Source: Nymphaea colorata (lineage: Eukaryota > Streptophyta > Magnoliopsida > Nymphaeales > Nymphaeaceae). Taken from it: 64,000 bases of DNA. Below are positions 53,425-64,000 of the stretch, piece after piece (position 1 is the stretch's first letter; each line of letters starts with the position of its first letter). The stretch spans positions 372,001 to 436,000 of the forward strand of contig NC_045145.1 in assembly GCF_008831285.2 (NCBI RefSeq), written 5' to 3'. The position numbers and the translations under genes are program-made. Under the pieces are notes generated by a model, which worked only from the letters and a program-made list of their open reading frames with translations, was not told where the DNA came from and made no database searches.

Positions 53425-55596
53425 CTGGTGCAATGTATCTAGTGGTTCTGAGAGTTGTTGTAAGAGTATAAGAATTCAGACCAACTAAATGCCAAAATCA
53501 CTTACGTCTGCTGTCATGTTCTCATCTAAAAGCACATTACTTGGCTTCAGATCACAATGAACTATTGTCTCCAAGTAACCATGGTGAAGATATTCTAGAG
53601 CACAAGCAGCATCAATCATGATATCCAATCTTTGGAAGAGATTCAAGTGATGGCCACCTGAATGTAGACAGACTTCTAAGCTCCCAAGGGGCATGTATTG
53701 GAGAACTAAAGCCTTGAAATCTGCACTGGAGCAAGATGTGATGACTCTAATATGGTTTCGGTGTCGAGTTTGGCACATCACATTGCATTCAATGTCCAAA
53801 CTTTTTGATGTTCCATCAGATAACAAGTTTAGGACCTTAATAGCCACTGTTGTTCCATCTGTAAAAATTCCATTATACACTGAACCAAAGCTTCCACTCC
53901 CCAGAAAATTTGCATCGCTGAAGTTGTTTGTCGAACAACTTAGGAACCAAAGATATCCACAAAATCTTTCAACCTCCTGATCATGTTTCAGCAACCCCCT
54001 CTTTCTATATTTTGTGACAACAATGAGTATCCAAACAATGAGTACAAGTGCAAAGCCCCCACTTGCTAAAAAAATATCAACTCTGATAATGTTGACATTA
54101 TTCTGCTTCTTCACTCCATCTGAACATACTGGCACATGGAATTTGGGAGCTCCACATAGTGCATAATTTCCTACAAATGAATCTATGGAAAGGTTTGCAA
54201 ACTTTCCACCACTTGGAATCTCTCCTTCCAATAGATTGAAGGACAAATCCAGGACTTGGATGTGTTGAAGTTTCTCCAATGATTTTGGTTTCTCACCAGA
54301 AAGCTTGTTGTGGGAAAGGTCAATAGCTTCAATGCTTACCATACCATCAAGTCTTTAGGGAATGTGACCCTTAAATGAATTTTTGGAGAGATTAAAATAT
54401 TCTAGCCTTTGGAGTCTAAATAAGGTCACAGGCAGCACTCCGCTCAACTGGTTCATAGAGACATCCATTTTGCCCAATGCTGCCAAATTTATCACATCTA
54501 AAGGTAGCTGACCAGTGAAAAAGTTGTCTTGCAAGTAAAGCCATATCAAATCCTTCAACTCACAAAGGGCAGGAGGGATTGTTGACGAGAAATTGTTTGA
54601 ATTTAAAAACAACTTTTGTAGATTCGTCAGATTGTTTATAGAGATCCAGATTGGCCCATTGAGTGCATTCATGTCCAAATAGAGATTAGACATGTGGACC
54701 AATTGGTAAAGTGAGTCTGGAATTGGACCTTCTAATGCATTGCTAGAAAGAGCTAATGCCTGTACGCTTTTCATTGACCCAATATTTGGCAGAATGGGAC
54801 CCTTTATTTCATTGAATCTCAAATCTAAGGAAATTAACTTGGTCAAGTTGGCTAAGGGCAATGGGATGGTACCTTCAATCAGATTACAGAAAAGGTCAAG
54901 TATCCACAAGTGGTTTAGGCTTCCCAACTAAGGAGGAATGTTCCCCTATAACTAATTTTGACCGATAGTAAACCACTGCAGTATACTGAGATTAGCCAAA
55001 GTAACTGGAATGGTGCCAGTGAGCCTATTACCACGAATGCTTAAGCGCTTGAGTTTTGACAAACTGCCTAGAAAATTTGGGATGATTCCATAGAATTGGT
55101 TATCTTCTGCTGATAGTATTTGGAGACCTTGACAATGGCTCAGTGTTTTTGGAATCCACTCTTCCAAATTGTTTTCGCTTATGGAAAGTTTTTCTAGCAG
55201 AGGGAGGCGACTAAAATCAACGGGAAGGTGACCATGGAAACTGTCACTCGAGAGATCAAGAACCTGTAAGAAGGAGAGATTGCTGATGTATGGGGAGAGA
55301 GGACCATCAAATGCCTTTTCAGAGAGGTTCAGAGCAACTATCCTTTGTGAACCACGACTACATGAAATTCCATTCCAGTCGCAGAAAGAGACGTTGGAAT
55401 TCCAATTTGATAAGACAATATAAGGGTCTCTAGTGACGAGAGATTTGAAAGACAACAATGCGAATTGATCAGTCACGTTGCTCAGAGAAACAAGGGCGGA
55501 GGGCACCTCCCTTTGGCCAAGAACTACAATCAAGGTGAAGGAGGAGAAACACAAAAGAAGGATGAGCGGCTGGGGTGACCAACAGGTGGTGGCCAT
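53425..55596 (-). pseudogene. LRR receptor kinase B, exon 1 (LRR-XII type)
   Basis: ATG at 55596 (MATTCWSPQPLILLLCF), signal peptide, cap with FCDWNGISC, LRRs, transmembrane segment (FALVLIVWILIVV, about 54055-54015) and kinase N-lobe: GSGSFGSV, VAIKVLNL, HCDLKPSNVLLDE (non-RD), DFGI. Donor CCAG|GTATGT at 53425/53424 is intact. Lesions: three stops close together at 54955-54925 (CAG, CAG and GAG to TAG), a deletion of several LRRs at about 54905 compared with C, TAA near 54356 after KGHIP, a short in-frame loss in the juxtamembrane region, and a roughly 10-bp loss right after DFGI. It is a true pseudogene because the stops are substitutions rather than homopolymer indels. Confidence 0.88.
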
Positions 55597-56900
55597 GCCT
55601 ATCCAATTTTCTATGCAGAAGATGCATGAATAACAATCAAGGTCATTAATTTATGTATAGATTCTCTTCTAGAAATTTTTATTATTTTCTTTTTAAGTTG
55701 TAGGAGCCTCAGGTCTACTGCTTTGGAACACATTGGTTCACATTTCTAAATCCAGTCGCACCACTGATGATTGCATCAATGAGATTTTTCTTGGTACCCC
55801 TTATCCTATTTCCTTTAACCACTTCTCAACCCTATTCAATCGCAACTCTATAGAAAATTTGCCTATGTTGGACAAAAGTTTATCAAGTAGGATCAAGCTC
55901 CACACTCCAACACCAAAGATTTTATCACTCAACCGTTTTTGCCAATCAGACTATAGTATCCAATTAGCTTGAAATATTCGCTTGAGTCAGCAGGTTCATT
56001 CAAATCTATGCCAAATCAGTTTGATACAGTTCACATGTTTTTATTAAAAAAAACAATATTTTTTATTAGCTTTTATTCATTGTTTATTTAATTTCCAATA
56101 AATTCTGTTTTTTAATATTTTGTACTGATTCACAACTAAATGTCTAGATCACCGGATTGGTCGGCACATCGAAGAGGCTGATTTACTTACACTGATCTTC
56201 TTTGTCCCAAGCCTGTGTGTTTTACAAATAATTCACTTCTATAGATTCTCTTCCAGAAAAAATCATTTTTTTTGTTTAATTAAAATTGTTGGAAGACTCA
56301 AGTCTAAGAGCAAAGAAAGGGAAATCGTCTGTTATTTCCACACTCAGCACCTTTGGCACGACTGATAACATCAAGGGGATCTTTTCTTGAATTGGCTGGT
56401 CCACCAAATTGAAAACATACATTGTTGACTTGATTCAGAAACCAGTTTTACTGATTAGGTTACACAATTTAATTGAGGTGCTAAGGAATGTATTTACCTA
56501 AATAATGTTATCGCCTTGAACAATTATCAAGTTGCTTTTGCAGCTCTCTTCCAGAAATATTCACCTTTTTTTTGTTAAATTCAAGTTGTTGGAAGAGTCC
56601 AAGTCTGGTTCTCATATAAAGCAAGTGATATCGTTTGTTGTTTCCCACACTCGGTGCTACGACACGGCCACAGATCGCCGCAGATCACATCAATGGCACT
56701 TTTTTTAATTCCACATCCAGCACCTTGTCTGGCACACAAGATTACATAAACAAGACTTTTTCCTCACAACCCTTAACAACATATTTCCAATGACATGCTC
56801 TCTTCTCTTCTTGCCTTCTCTTATCTTCTTGCCAATTTTCTAGCTTTTTTTTTGGGGGTTTTTCAATTGAACAGCCTACACTGCATTTAGAAGAACCGGC
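55597..56900. repeat. Receptor-kinase 5'-flank repeats upstream of gene B
   Basis: 55700-55830 matches the flank of A and C (CAGGTCTACTGCTTTGGAACA). 56225-56470 and 56510-56850 are two further, weaker copies of the 33866-type repeat (TGTTGGAAGA, ATCGTTTGTT, CACATCAATGGCAC). No gene. Confidence 0.6.
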
Positions 56901-56907
56901 CTGTTGG

Positions 56908-57566
56908 TAGGGCTGCACGATGGCTCGACTCGGCTCAAAAATCTTGTGCTCAAGGTCAAGCTCGAGCTCGAGTCGACTACACAAAATCAAGCTCAACATC
57001 GACTCATTTAATCACTTAACTTGTTTAGGCATTAACTCGTATAAGCATTAACTTGTGTAACTTATGTAAGTGTTAAGGTTGCGTGTAAGTGTTTAGCTCG
57101 TGTAGCTTGCGAAAATTTGTTTTTATCCTCAAAGTTTAAACCAGTGATTCGGTCAACTTGTTTTTGCAATATTATATGGAATACTGGTGCGAGTCGAGTC
57201 GAGTATAAACGAGTTGTGTTCCTGAAACTCAAACTCATTCGCACCGGTACTCTATATACACATTTGCCAAAACCGGTCCACTGAATCACTGGTTTTAACT
57301 TTGAGGGAAAACACAAATTTTCACAGCTTATACGAGTTAATGCTTACACGATTTAAATGTAACACTCACATGAGTTAAACGAATTAATGCTTACATGAGT
57401 TTACACCTAAATGAGTTAAATGGGTTAAACAAGTCAAGTTCCAGCTTGATTTTATGTAGTCGAGTCAGCTCGATCATGTTATAAGGATCTTGACTCAAGT
57501 TTGAGCCAAGCTCAAGCTCAAGTTTTTTGAGTTGAATCAAGCTCAAGCTGGCTAATCTCAGGTCCT
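56908..57566. mobile_element. Foldback element with about 300-bp arms
   Basis: The segment folds on itself over nearly its whole length. Inverted pairs include ACCAGTGATTCGGTC (57143) with GAATCACTGGT (57286), GTCGACTACACAAAATCAAG (56971) with CTTGATTTTATGTAGTCGAG (57447), and TAACTCGTATAAGCATTAA with AGCTTATACGAGTTAATGC. It begins TAGGGCTGCACGATGG and ends AGGTCCTA; the ends and the AGCTCGAG words link it to the hAT-like family at 35379. No open frame. Confidence 0.8.
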
Positions 57567-57837
57567 ACTTGTGAAGAAAAAGTACTACAAATATGAATAT
57601 GTTCAAAACTGGCAAGGAAATATGTTTCTAAGGGTTGTGAAGAAAAAGTCTTGTTGATGTAATCTTGCATGTCAACTAAGTTGCTGGATGTGGAAATAAG
57701 AAGTCCTGCAAATTAGAGAAAGTCCCATTGATGTGATCTGCGCCCGTGCCGTAGACACTGAGTGTGGAAAACAACAAGCGATATCACTTGCTTTTCATGT
57801 GTACCAGCATCATTTTTTTAAAGTTAACAGTAGAAAT

Positions 57838-58515
57838 GCTAGTTCTTTTTAATAAATCCTGTTTCACTTCTTATTTGGCTTAGTAATCAACTGATCAATT
57901 GGTCAAAGCAGGTAAATTTAAACAGTCGAAGAAAGGAACAAAATTTTGACAGAAGTCATTAAGAATGTCTTCAAGCTATGCAGAATTTGCCAGGTCAATT
58001 TTTAAGATATGCAGTTCATTAGCTGATTTATTCATGCCATCTCTTATTGTTAGATATCATAAGCAAAGTCTGGATGATGCGAAATGTACATGACCTTGAA
58101 ATTTGATGATTGAAAGCTCCAATCTGATCACATTTTATTTCACTACAGAAAGGACGTTTGGAAAACTTAAGAATGTAGGAAAACAATCAAAATTTCAAAT
58201 CTCGAAGACTGATTGAAATGTTCCCATGCAAAAGTTCTTAATTTTTGTCTCCTATATATGGGCCTAGTTGTTTCCAAGTATGAACGATAAGGGCAATGAG
58301 AACACAAGTTCATCAGCAGACAAAAAGAACAATCCAAACATATTCTGTAAGAGAGGAAGCCCTGGTACAGGTTGAGTCTTTCGATTTCGACGATGCAAAC
58401 AATAGGTATGATGTAGGAAGAAGCAGAAGAGAGTATACAAAAAATGAGGAATAAATCATAATCCAAGCGACCCTGAAACAGAGCCTCTGGGGATTGATCG
58501 CATTCCCAGTCAGCC
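57838..58515. repeat. Three-copy dispersed segment, copy 3
   Basis: Matches 21337-22290 with small deletions and 40755-41130 in its right half. Confidence 0.6.
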
Positions 58516-58549
58516 TTAAAGGGAATTGATTACAAGTTAGCACTCCATA

Positions 58550-58695
58550 TCAGAGTGGAGTCAGAAATTTTTGTCTTTAAACTTCAACCTTTAAAGAAAA
58601 CTCTAAGATTAAATTTCAATCTTTAAGGGGCACTTATATGCAAATAAAGTAAATTTGATGGGCCGGTGTGCCTACAACATTACTCCGCCACTGGA
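58550..58695. repeat. Short repeat ending CTCCGCCACTGGATC
   Basis: AT-rich body with TCTTTAAGGGGCAC and GGGCCGGTGTGCCTAC; resembles the GGGCC repeat family in layout (GAGTCAG at one end, CTCCGCCACT at the other). Confidence 0.4.
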
Positions 58696-58699
58696 TCAG

Positions 58700-59272
58700 A
58701 GCCCAATTGGAAGTCTTCTCTTTAATTTGGTAGTCTATTATAGCTTTCATGGATGAATGGTCCCAAAATGCACCTTTGAGACACTTTTGTCCAGCATATG
58801 ATGGTGTATCTGTGACACTCAACTCTTTTATCTTTTTCCGTTTTATTCAATTTTTGAAATACCAATACGGATCGGACCAAAGTTCTTGCGTACGCTAATA
58901 CCTTGTCCTAGATGGCGCGTTATAGACACCCAATCCAACCAAACCGATGGATGGGGTGGATGGAATTCCAAGAATATAATATGTTGTCACAGAAGCACAT
59001 CTCACAAACAAATAGGCGACTAAGTTTACATTTTGTTTTGAGGTCAGTTGGATGAAGGGAACTACACCACAGGGATAAATTATCACCACTTTGAGGTCAG
59101 TTGGATGAAGGGAACATCTTATAGGAGATTGATGGGGCTTGGATATAGTGATGGGGCAAACCATTCAACACGATGGCTGCTGTCAAAATTAAAAATAAGA
59201 AGTGAATCATTAACACTTGCTCATGCCGTGAGCTCACTACATGGGCACCTCACACCACTTCAGCACATACTC
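58700..59272. other. Spacer with a 53-bp tandem duplication
   Basis: GAGGTCAGTTGGATGAAGGG occurs at 59040 and 59093. A plus-strand frame across it is created by the duplication and has no recognised family. Confidence 0.45.
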
Positions 59273-59273
59273 G

Positions 59274-59615
59274 TAGGGCTATATACGGGCCAAGTCAAAA
59301 TCGAGCTCGTTCAGCTTGGCTCAAGTTTGAGTTCAGCTATGCAAGGTCAACTTGAACTCCATGCAATAGACCGAGCCACAGCTGGGCAAGACTCTTTTAA
59401 GCTTTTTACTGACTCCCCATTTGACCTGATTTCTTTTTTGGTTTTAAGTTTGAAAATTTTCAAAAGAATGCCTAGAATAATGGTTTACTCAAGTTCAATC
59501 AAATCGATTTTATGAAACTCAAACTTGACTATAATCACGAGTTTTAAGTTAAGCTTGAGCTTAACAGAGCAATTCGAGTCGAGCTTGACTTGGCTTGACT
59601 CGTTTTACAGCTCTA
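59274..59615. repeat. AGCTCGAG-type element with hAT-like ends
   Basis: Starts TAGGGCTATATACGGG and ends TACAGCTCTA. Subterminal GAGCTCGTTCAGCTTGGCTC and TCGAGCTTGACTTGGC. No target duplication seen. Confidence 0.5.
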
Positions 59616-59694
59616 TCCACATGACACACACAAATGGACTCGTCCCCTGTTTATAATGGTGAAACATGTAAGTTGGAGTGGGGAAGCTTCAACC

Positions 59695-60490
59695 TAAGGA
59701 TGTCAATATGTCTGATTTGAATTGAATGTCCAAGCCAACTACTCCAAAAACATTTGGATGAAGAAAAGAAATTTACTAGTCAACTAAAAAATCGGATTGG
59801 ATTTGAAATTAAGAACTGACATCCGATTAGATTTAGATTCATATATGCATAAATATCCGAACGGATTCAGATTTAGTTATATAAAAATATCCAATTAAAT
59901 TTTGATTCAGATTCAAATATACAAAAGTATCCGATCAGATCCAGATGGGACTTAATTAAATTCTACATCCAATGCATATATGATTTAGGTTCAGATTAGG
60001 ATGAAAAAAATGGATTAAGTCAGATTCAAATTATGAAATCTGATTTTGGATGAGGAAAAAAATTAGATTCGGATGAGATTCAGATCGTGGAATCTGACTT
60101 CGGAATCAATATTGGATATGACATTTTTTTCATTTGTTTGGGAGCTCAAAACCAATGGACGGTTAATAATATATTTTATTTGAATCCGATTCATTGGTAT
60201 CCCATCCATCCTTGCATTCGATTCAGATGAAAAAGTTTATATCATATCGAATCTGATTTAAGATCTATATCCGAATCCGATCCATATCTGATTTATAAGT
60301 TATTTTGAACCTGATCCGAATCCGAATTTTAAATTATATTTGAATCTGATCCGACTCCGAATTTTCAATTATATCCGAATCTGATCTGAATCCAACTTTT
60401 AAGTTATATCTGAATCTGACTTTTAAGTTATATCCGAATCCACCAGAATCTAATTTTGACTTTTAAACCATATGCAAATCTGATCCAAAT
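59695..60490. repeat. Degenerate ATCCGAATCTGATC repeat, longest copy
   Basis: Starts TAAGGATGTCAATATG, a hAT-like terminus, and runs through about 750 bp of variants of GGATTCAGAT and, in the right half, ATCCGAATC. The switch from one strand's version to the other near 60150-60200 (TTGGTATCCCATCC) means the halves are roughly inverted. Confidence 0.6.
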
Positions 60491-60499
60491 TCGATTTAT

Positions 60500-61640
60500 G
60501 TATCAAAAATATATAGTAAACACCAAATGAACTGCCAATATTAACATTGGTGATAATTGTCAAGCTTATTAAGGGAGAGAGAGAATATATATATATATAT
60601 ATATATATAGCCAAGTTATCAAAAGCCGTTTTTGGGAGTTCTAGCCAAGTTATCAGCCTGCCAAGAGAACAAAAAGTACATAGCAAGAGCAGGTTCTGTC
60701 CCTCACGTTCTTGATTTATCAGCCCACATCTCTACCCTCATTAGGGAAAGCTGCCCGTGATCCTTGAGCGGCTTGTGGAAAACAGTTGAATTCAATTTCT
60801 TGTTGATGCATGTGTTGTTGCTTTAGGCCTGCAACCTATAGTCACCAACTTGCTATGCTTTCTACAAAATCCAATTTCAAACCATGTGCTTAGGAAGCTG
60901 CTTTAGGGCATTAGTTGGTATATGCAGATCAAGGGAAGAATCTGTAAACAAAGTTTTCTCTTATGCTAATGGAATTTCTATTATTCTGCCTCTCCTAAAA
61001 GACTTGAACTTTGAAAGATTGAAATCAAAGAAATGGCTATTAACTTGGTGTTCTGCTTCTGTGCGTGCTCTGCAAATAGCAAAATGAAAGTCATTGGTTA
61101 AGAAAGAGAAAGGGGACAGCAGATTGGTAGCTTTGGAACTTCACATTTTTAAATTGAAAACATACACCTTAGATTCTCACACGTTTTCGTTCCTGTTTCC
61201 CCAAAAACATAGCTTGTTTGCACGTTTCTAGGCCCATCTCTCCATTGATTCTTGCAGATTGATGTAAAATTAGCTCAGTGATAAGGAAAGACCAGAAATT
61301 TCTAGCAGCCAAACAATACAGCAGATATGTATAAAGGTTTAAAATCATCTTTTGTGAATTCGTTAACCTTTCCGATTCAACGCATTGAAAATATCGACAA
61401 AGTAGACCAGCAAGATTTTGTTCAGAAAATGGAAAGAGATCACTTTTCCATTAACTTTGCAAACAACTCATGCACGACATGACACTCTAGTTTCTTGACC
61501 ATCAAATTTCAGAAAAGAAAAACAAGAAACAAGAGATAGAAATAAGACCCATTTTGAAATTAAGAAAGGGGAAAGTTTGGGATCTCAACTTCAAGTCTCG
61601 GCAACAAAATAGAGAACAATCCGATGGAGAGGATCATACT
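60500..61640. other. Possible decayed or unrecognised gene segment
   Basis: (AT)n at about 60586-60610. From 60690 to 61090 the composition is less AT-rich, and a plus-strand frame reads MCLGSCFRALVGICRSREES and EERLKSK-like charged sequence to LQIAK; I do not recognise it. Nothing stands out from 61100 to 61640. Confidence 0.25.
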
Positions 61641-62050
61641 GCAGGGAAATGAGTGCTGAGTTTCTTCCTCATCTTGCCCCCTCCAATCCCTTCTTCCTCT
61701 GTAGCGACTTGAGCCATGCCCACCTGACACCCACGACATATGTTAGAAAAAACAAAAATGCAAAAACAGAGAGAAAGCAAGAGAGAACTACATGTAGGCA
61801 GGAAGCTTGCCTTCTTTTCTGCCAGAAAACGTCGCCTCGCCAGTGGCCACCTGAAACCTTGAATCGCCAGTGGCCTCCTGAAACCTTGAAGGCTGAAGGG
61901 GAGCTGCCGCCGGCTGTGAAGTAATGATCTTAAGAGTTAGGGTTGCATCTAGCGGCAAAAATTTCGAAACCAGGAAAAATGAAAAGGGAAAAAAACTTTC
62001 CCGCCTGAGACAAGGGGTTTGGGAACCAGTTTTTTTAATTAAAAAATAAG
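61641..62050 (-). other. Possible first exon or leader on the minus strand
   Basis: GC-richer. A short minus-strand frame MAQVATEEEGIGGGKMRKKL lies at about 61716-61640, and further up is a typical leader-like stretch. A 27-bp tandem duplication (CGCCAGTGGCC...CCTTGAA) is at 61838-61864 and 61865-61891. Splice or family evidence is lacking. Confidence 0.25.
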
Positions 62051-62065
62051 TATGTAAAAATTGCT

Positions 62066-62255
62066 ACCCATTTTCGAGCCTAGTCGAGCTTTAACAGTTC
62101 GAGTTTAGTGAACTCGAACTCAACTCGATTATTTGAACGAGTCAACTCATCAACTCGAGCTTGACACATTCCACAAATGATGTTACTCGAACTCGTTCAG
62201 AGGCCGAGCTTTAACAAGTCGAGCTCAAGTAGCTCGACTCATTGTTCACCCCTAT
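62066..62255. repeat. AGCTCGAG-type repeat, partial
   Basis: CGAGCCTAGTCGAGC at one end, TTGTTCACCCCTATA at the other; the latter is a usual hAT-like terminus. Confidence 0.5.
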
Positions 62256-64000
62256 AGACAGACAACCAATCATCTTCAATAACATACATCAAACCACCAA
62301 TAAGAAGGAATTTTTTTTTAGAAGCAAAGAGCAAACGGTGGGAAGCTTCTTTATCTCTATTTTTTAATTCTTTTAATATATGCTTCATTTCTTAATATTT
62401 TTCAAATTTTATTTTTATAGTCAAAATACATTTCAAATTAGGTGCACTTGGGCCCATTTCAAATATGTACGAAATGTTTAATAAATATTTATATTATATA
62501 TATATATATGTGTGTGTGTGCGTGTGTGTGTGTGCATTTCAACGAGTCGAGTTTTTTTTACTGAATTTAACTATAAATTGCTTTATATTTTGAACTTTTA
62601 TATTTTCATATTTCTTTTATGAACAAATATTTTTTACTTAATTTTACCTGGTTGGTTAAGATGTTTTAACTGTTAGCTTATCAATTTTCTCAACAAGTTC
62701 ATGCTCATAATTTATCATATTTGACTGGTATGTCTTCAAATTGTTTAAGGATGTGTTAAATTATTTTCACATATATTTTTTGATAAATTCTCTTTTTTAA
62801 ATACTTGTGGAAAACAAATAGTACATTGAACTTTGATTGGTCTATTGAACAACTAGTATGTTTGACTTTCATACTTTTTTTCACATTAGTTGTGCATATT
62901 GAACATTGATTGGTCAATTTTTAAATAAAAACATATATTTAATTGAGTAAACTATTATTTCGTGATGATCTCTTATTAAGAATTATTAAATCAGGTAACC
63001 CATATTATTTCTCATTGAAAAAAACTTATTTAATGTTTTTTTCATTTCATTGAGTTAATTGAAATAATTTGTGTTACATCCGTAAGAAGAGTGTTCAATT
63101 ATATATCACATAATTTATTAGTCCTCTTAGTTTTATTGCAATAAATGTTTTATATATCAGATAATTTATTAAATCAAACAATTTGTTGTTTTCATATTAG
63201 TTAAAAGGTTTTTGTTTTCAAATTTGTAAATTATGTGTTATATATCAATAACTATGACTTTTGGATAGATGTTATGATTATACAAAATAATTTACTTGAT
63301 TGATTAAGTAAGTAATTGTTAATTTGATAAATAAAACTTTTTTATGAGTTCAGCAGTTTTTTCATATTAAAATATCTATTTGAGATTATGCACAGTGAAG
63401 TATACTTTTTGCTATCAACTTTTTTTTTTAGTTTTCATAAGAAACATTGATTAACATATAACATTTACAAGGTCAAATTGCACAAACATAATTATATTAA
63501 TTAAAGTACATTGTTTGGTACTTATGTTAAAGAAGCAACTTCTTTGGTTTCTTTCAAATTCCAACTTTATGAGTCTCAAAAATTTGAAATTGGCCTGATA
63601 ACTGCAAAAAACACCATAAGCCTTTGGTATAGTCACCATAAACCATGGCTATGTGATAATTATTGCTAATGCTTCGTTGCAAGGTGTTTTTAGGGGTGAT
63701 TTTTTAAACAAATTTATCATCAATCAATATTTGACAGTCGATTGATTTCAATTCCTAGAGGTCTCTCATACGTCAATACCAATAATTTTTTTTTGAAACA
63801 TGCAATTTTTTAAGTATATAATATAGATATTCTCGCAACTAATTTGACATAATGGTCCATAAAAAATTTGTAGTTCTAAAAGTGTCTTTTTCATATTTTT
63901 TAAAATGCCCATTTTGTTGAATTTCTTGATTGAAGTTTTCTTTATTATTTCCAATTAAATCAATAAATTATTTAAGATATCCTATTTAGTTGATGCCTTA
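62256..64000. other. AT-rich tail of the window
   Basis: Very AT-rich, with (TA)n(TG)n at about 62493-62535. No coding similarity, RNA gene or repeat family recognised. Confidence 0.5.

Noticed and set aside
59048-59515. 155-codon plus-strand frame
   Set aside because: It runs through a 53-bp duplication and a hAT-like repeat and has no domain.

Overview
The window is nuclear DNA of a flowering plant. The evidence is plant-type Copia and Gypsy retrotransposons primed by initiator tRNA-Met, LRR receptor kinases of the XA21/EFR/FLS2 type (subfamily XII) with their usual intron inside the kinase domain, AT-rich spacers, MITEs and (CT)n, (AT)n and (GA)n microsatellites. The species cannot be named from the sequence. 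A 100-N run at 2020-2119 is a scaffold gap. I see no convincing intact host gene, tRNA or rRNA.

Host backbone. The window is a degenerate tandem cluster of LRR receptor kinase genes, all on the minus strand. They are D (5' fragment at the left edge), A (11937-16517, two exons), E (17326-17412, a scrap), C (26355-28182) and B (43697-55596, two exons). All are pseudogenes. A has several one-base frameshifts. C has lost its membrane segment and most of its kinase. B has nonsense codons, an internal LRR deletion and a broken splice acceptor. Their 5' and 3' flanks recur many times between the genes, so much of the 'intergenic' DNA is duplicated cluster material.

Mobile elements. (1) 2654-8000 is a complete Copia element with target duplication ATTTG. 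It sits inside the RNase H region of an older minus-strand Copia relic. (2) 31065-33860 is a short chromovirus derivative whose 613-codon open frame joins gag and protease directly to a chromodomain, with reverse transcriptase, RNase H and integrase missing (a TR-GAG-like non-autonomous element). (3) 45195-53184 is a Gypsy element with about 3.4 kb LTRs. It was inserted in the intron of gene B and later lost most of gag, the pol tail and two thirds of one LTR. The paralogous intron of gene A preserves the empty site. (4) 36180-37560 is a LINE ORF1 relic. (5) There are many small elements: a MITE in the gene A intron with a 10-bp target duplication and an empty site in gene B, a 660-bp foldback at 56908-57566, a hAT-like element at 35379-36073, a TIR element at 17856-18222, and two copies of a 71-bp mini-foldback.

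Right end. From 57.5 kb on there are repeats, two stretches that might be exons of an unrecognised gene (about 60.7-61.1 and 61.6-62.0 kb), and about 1.7 kb of AT-rich DNA without visible features. The most notable observations are the gag-protease-chromodomain frame, the two reciprocal empty-site comparisons between the introns of A and B, the long hairpin in the intron of A, and the Copia LTR pair, which differs almost only by one-base indels and so casts doubt on base-level accuracy in that part of the assembly.
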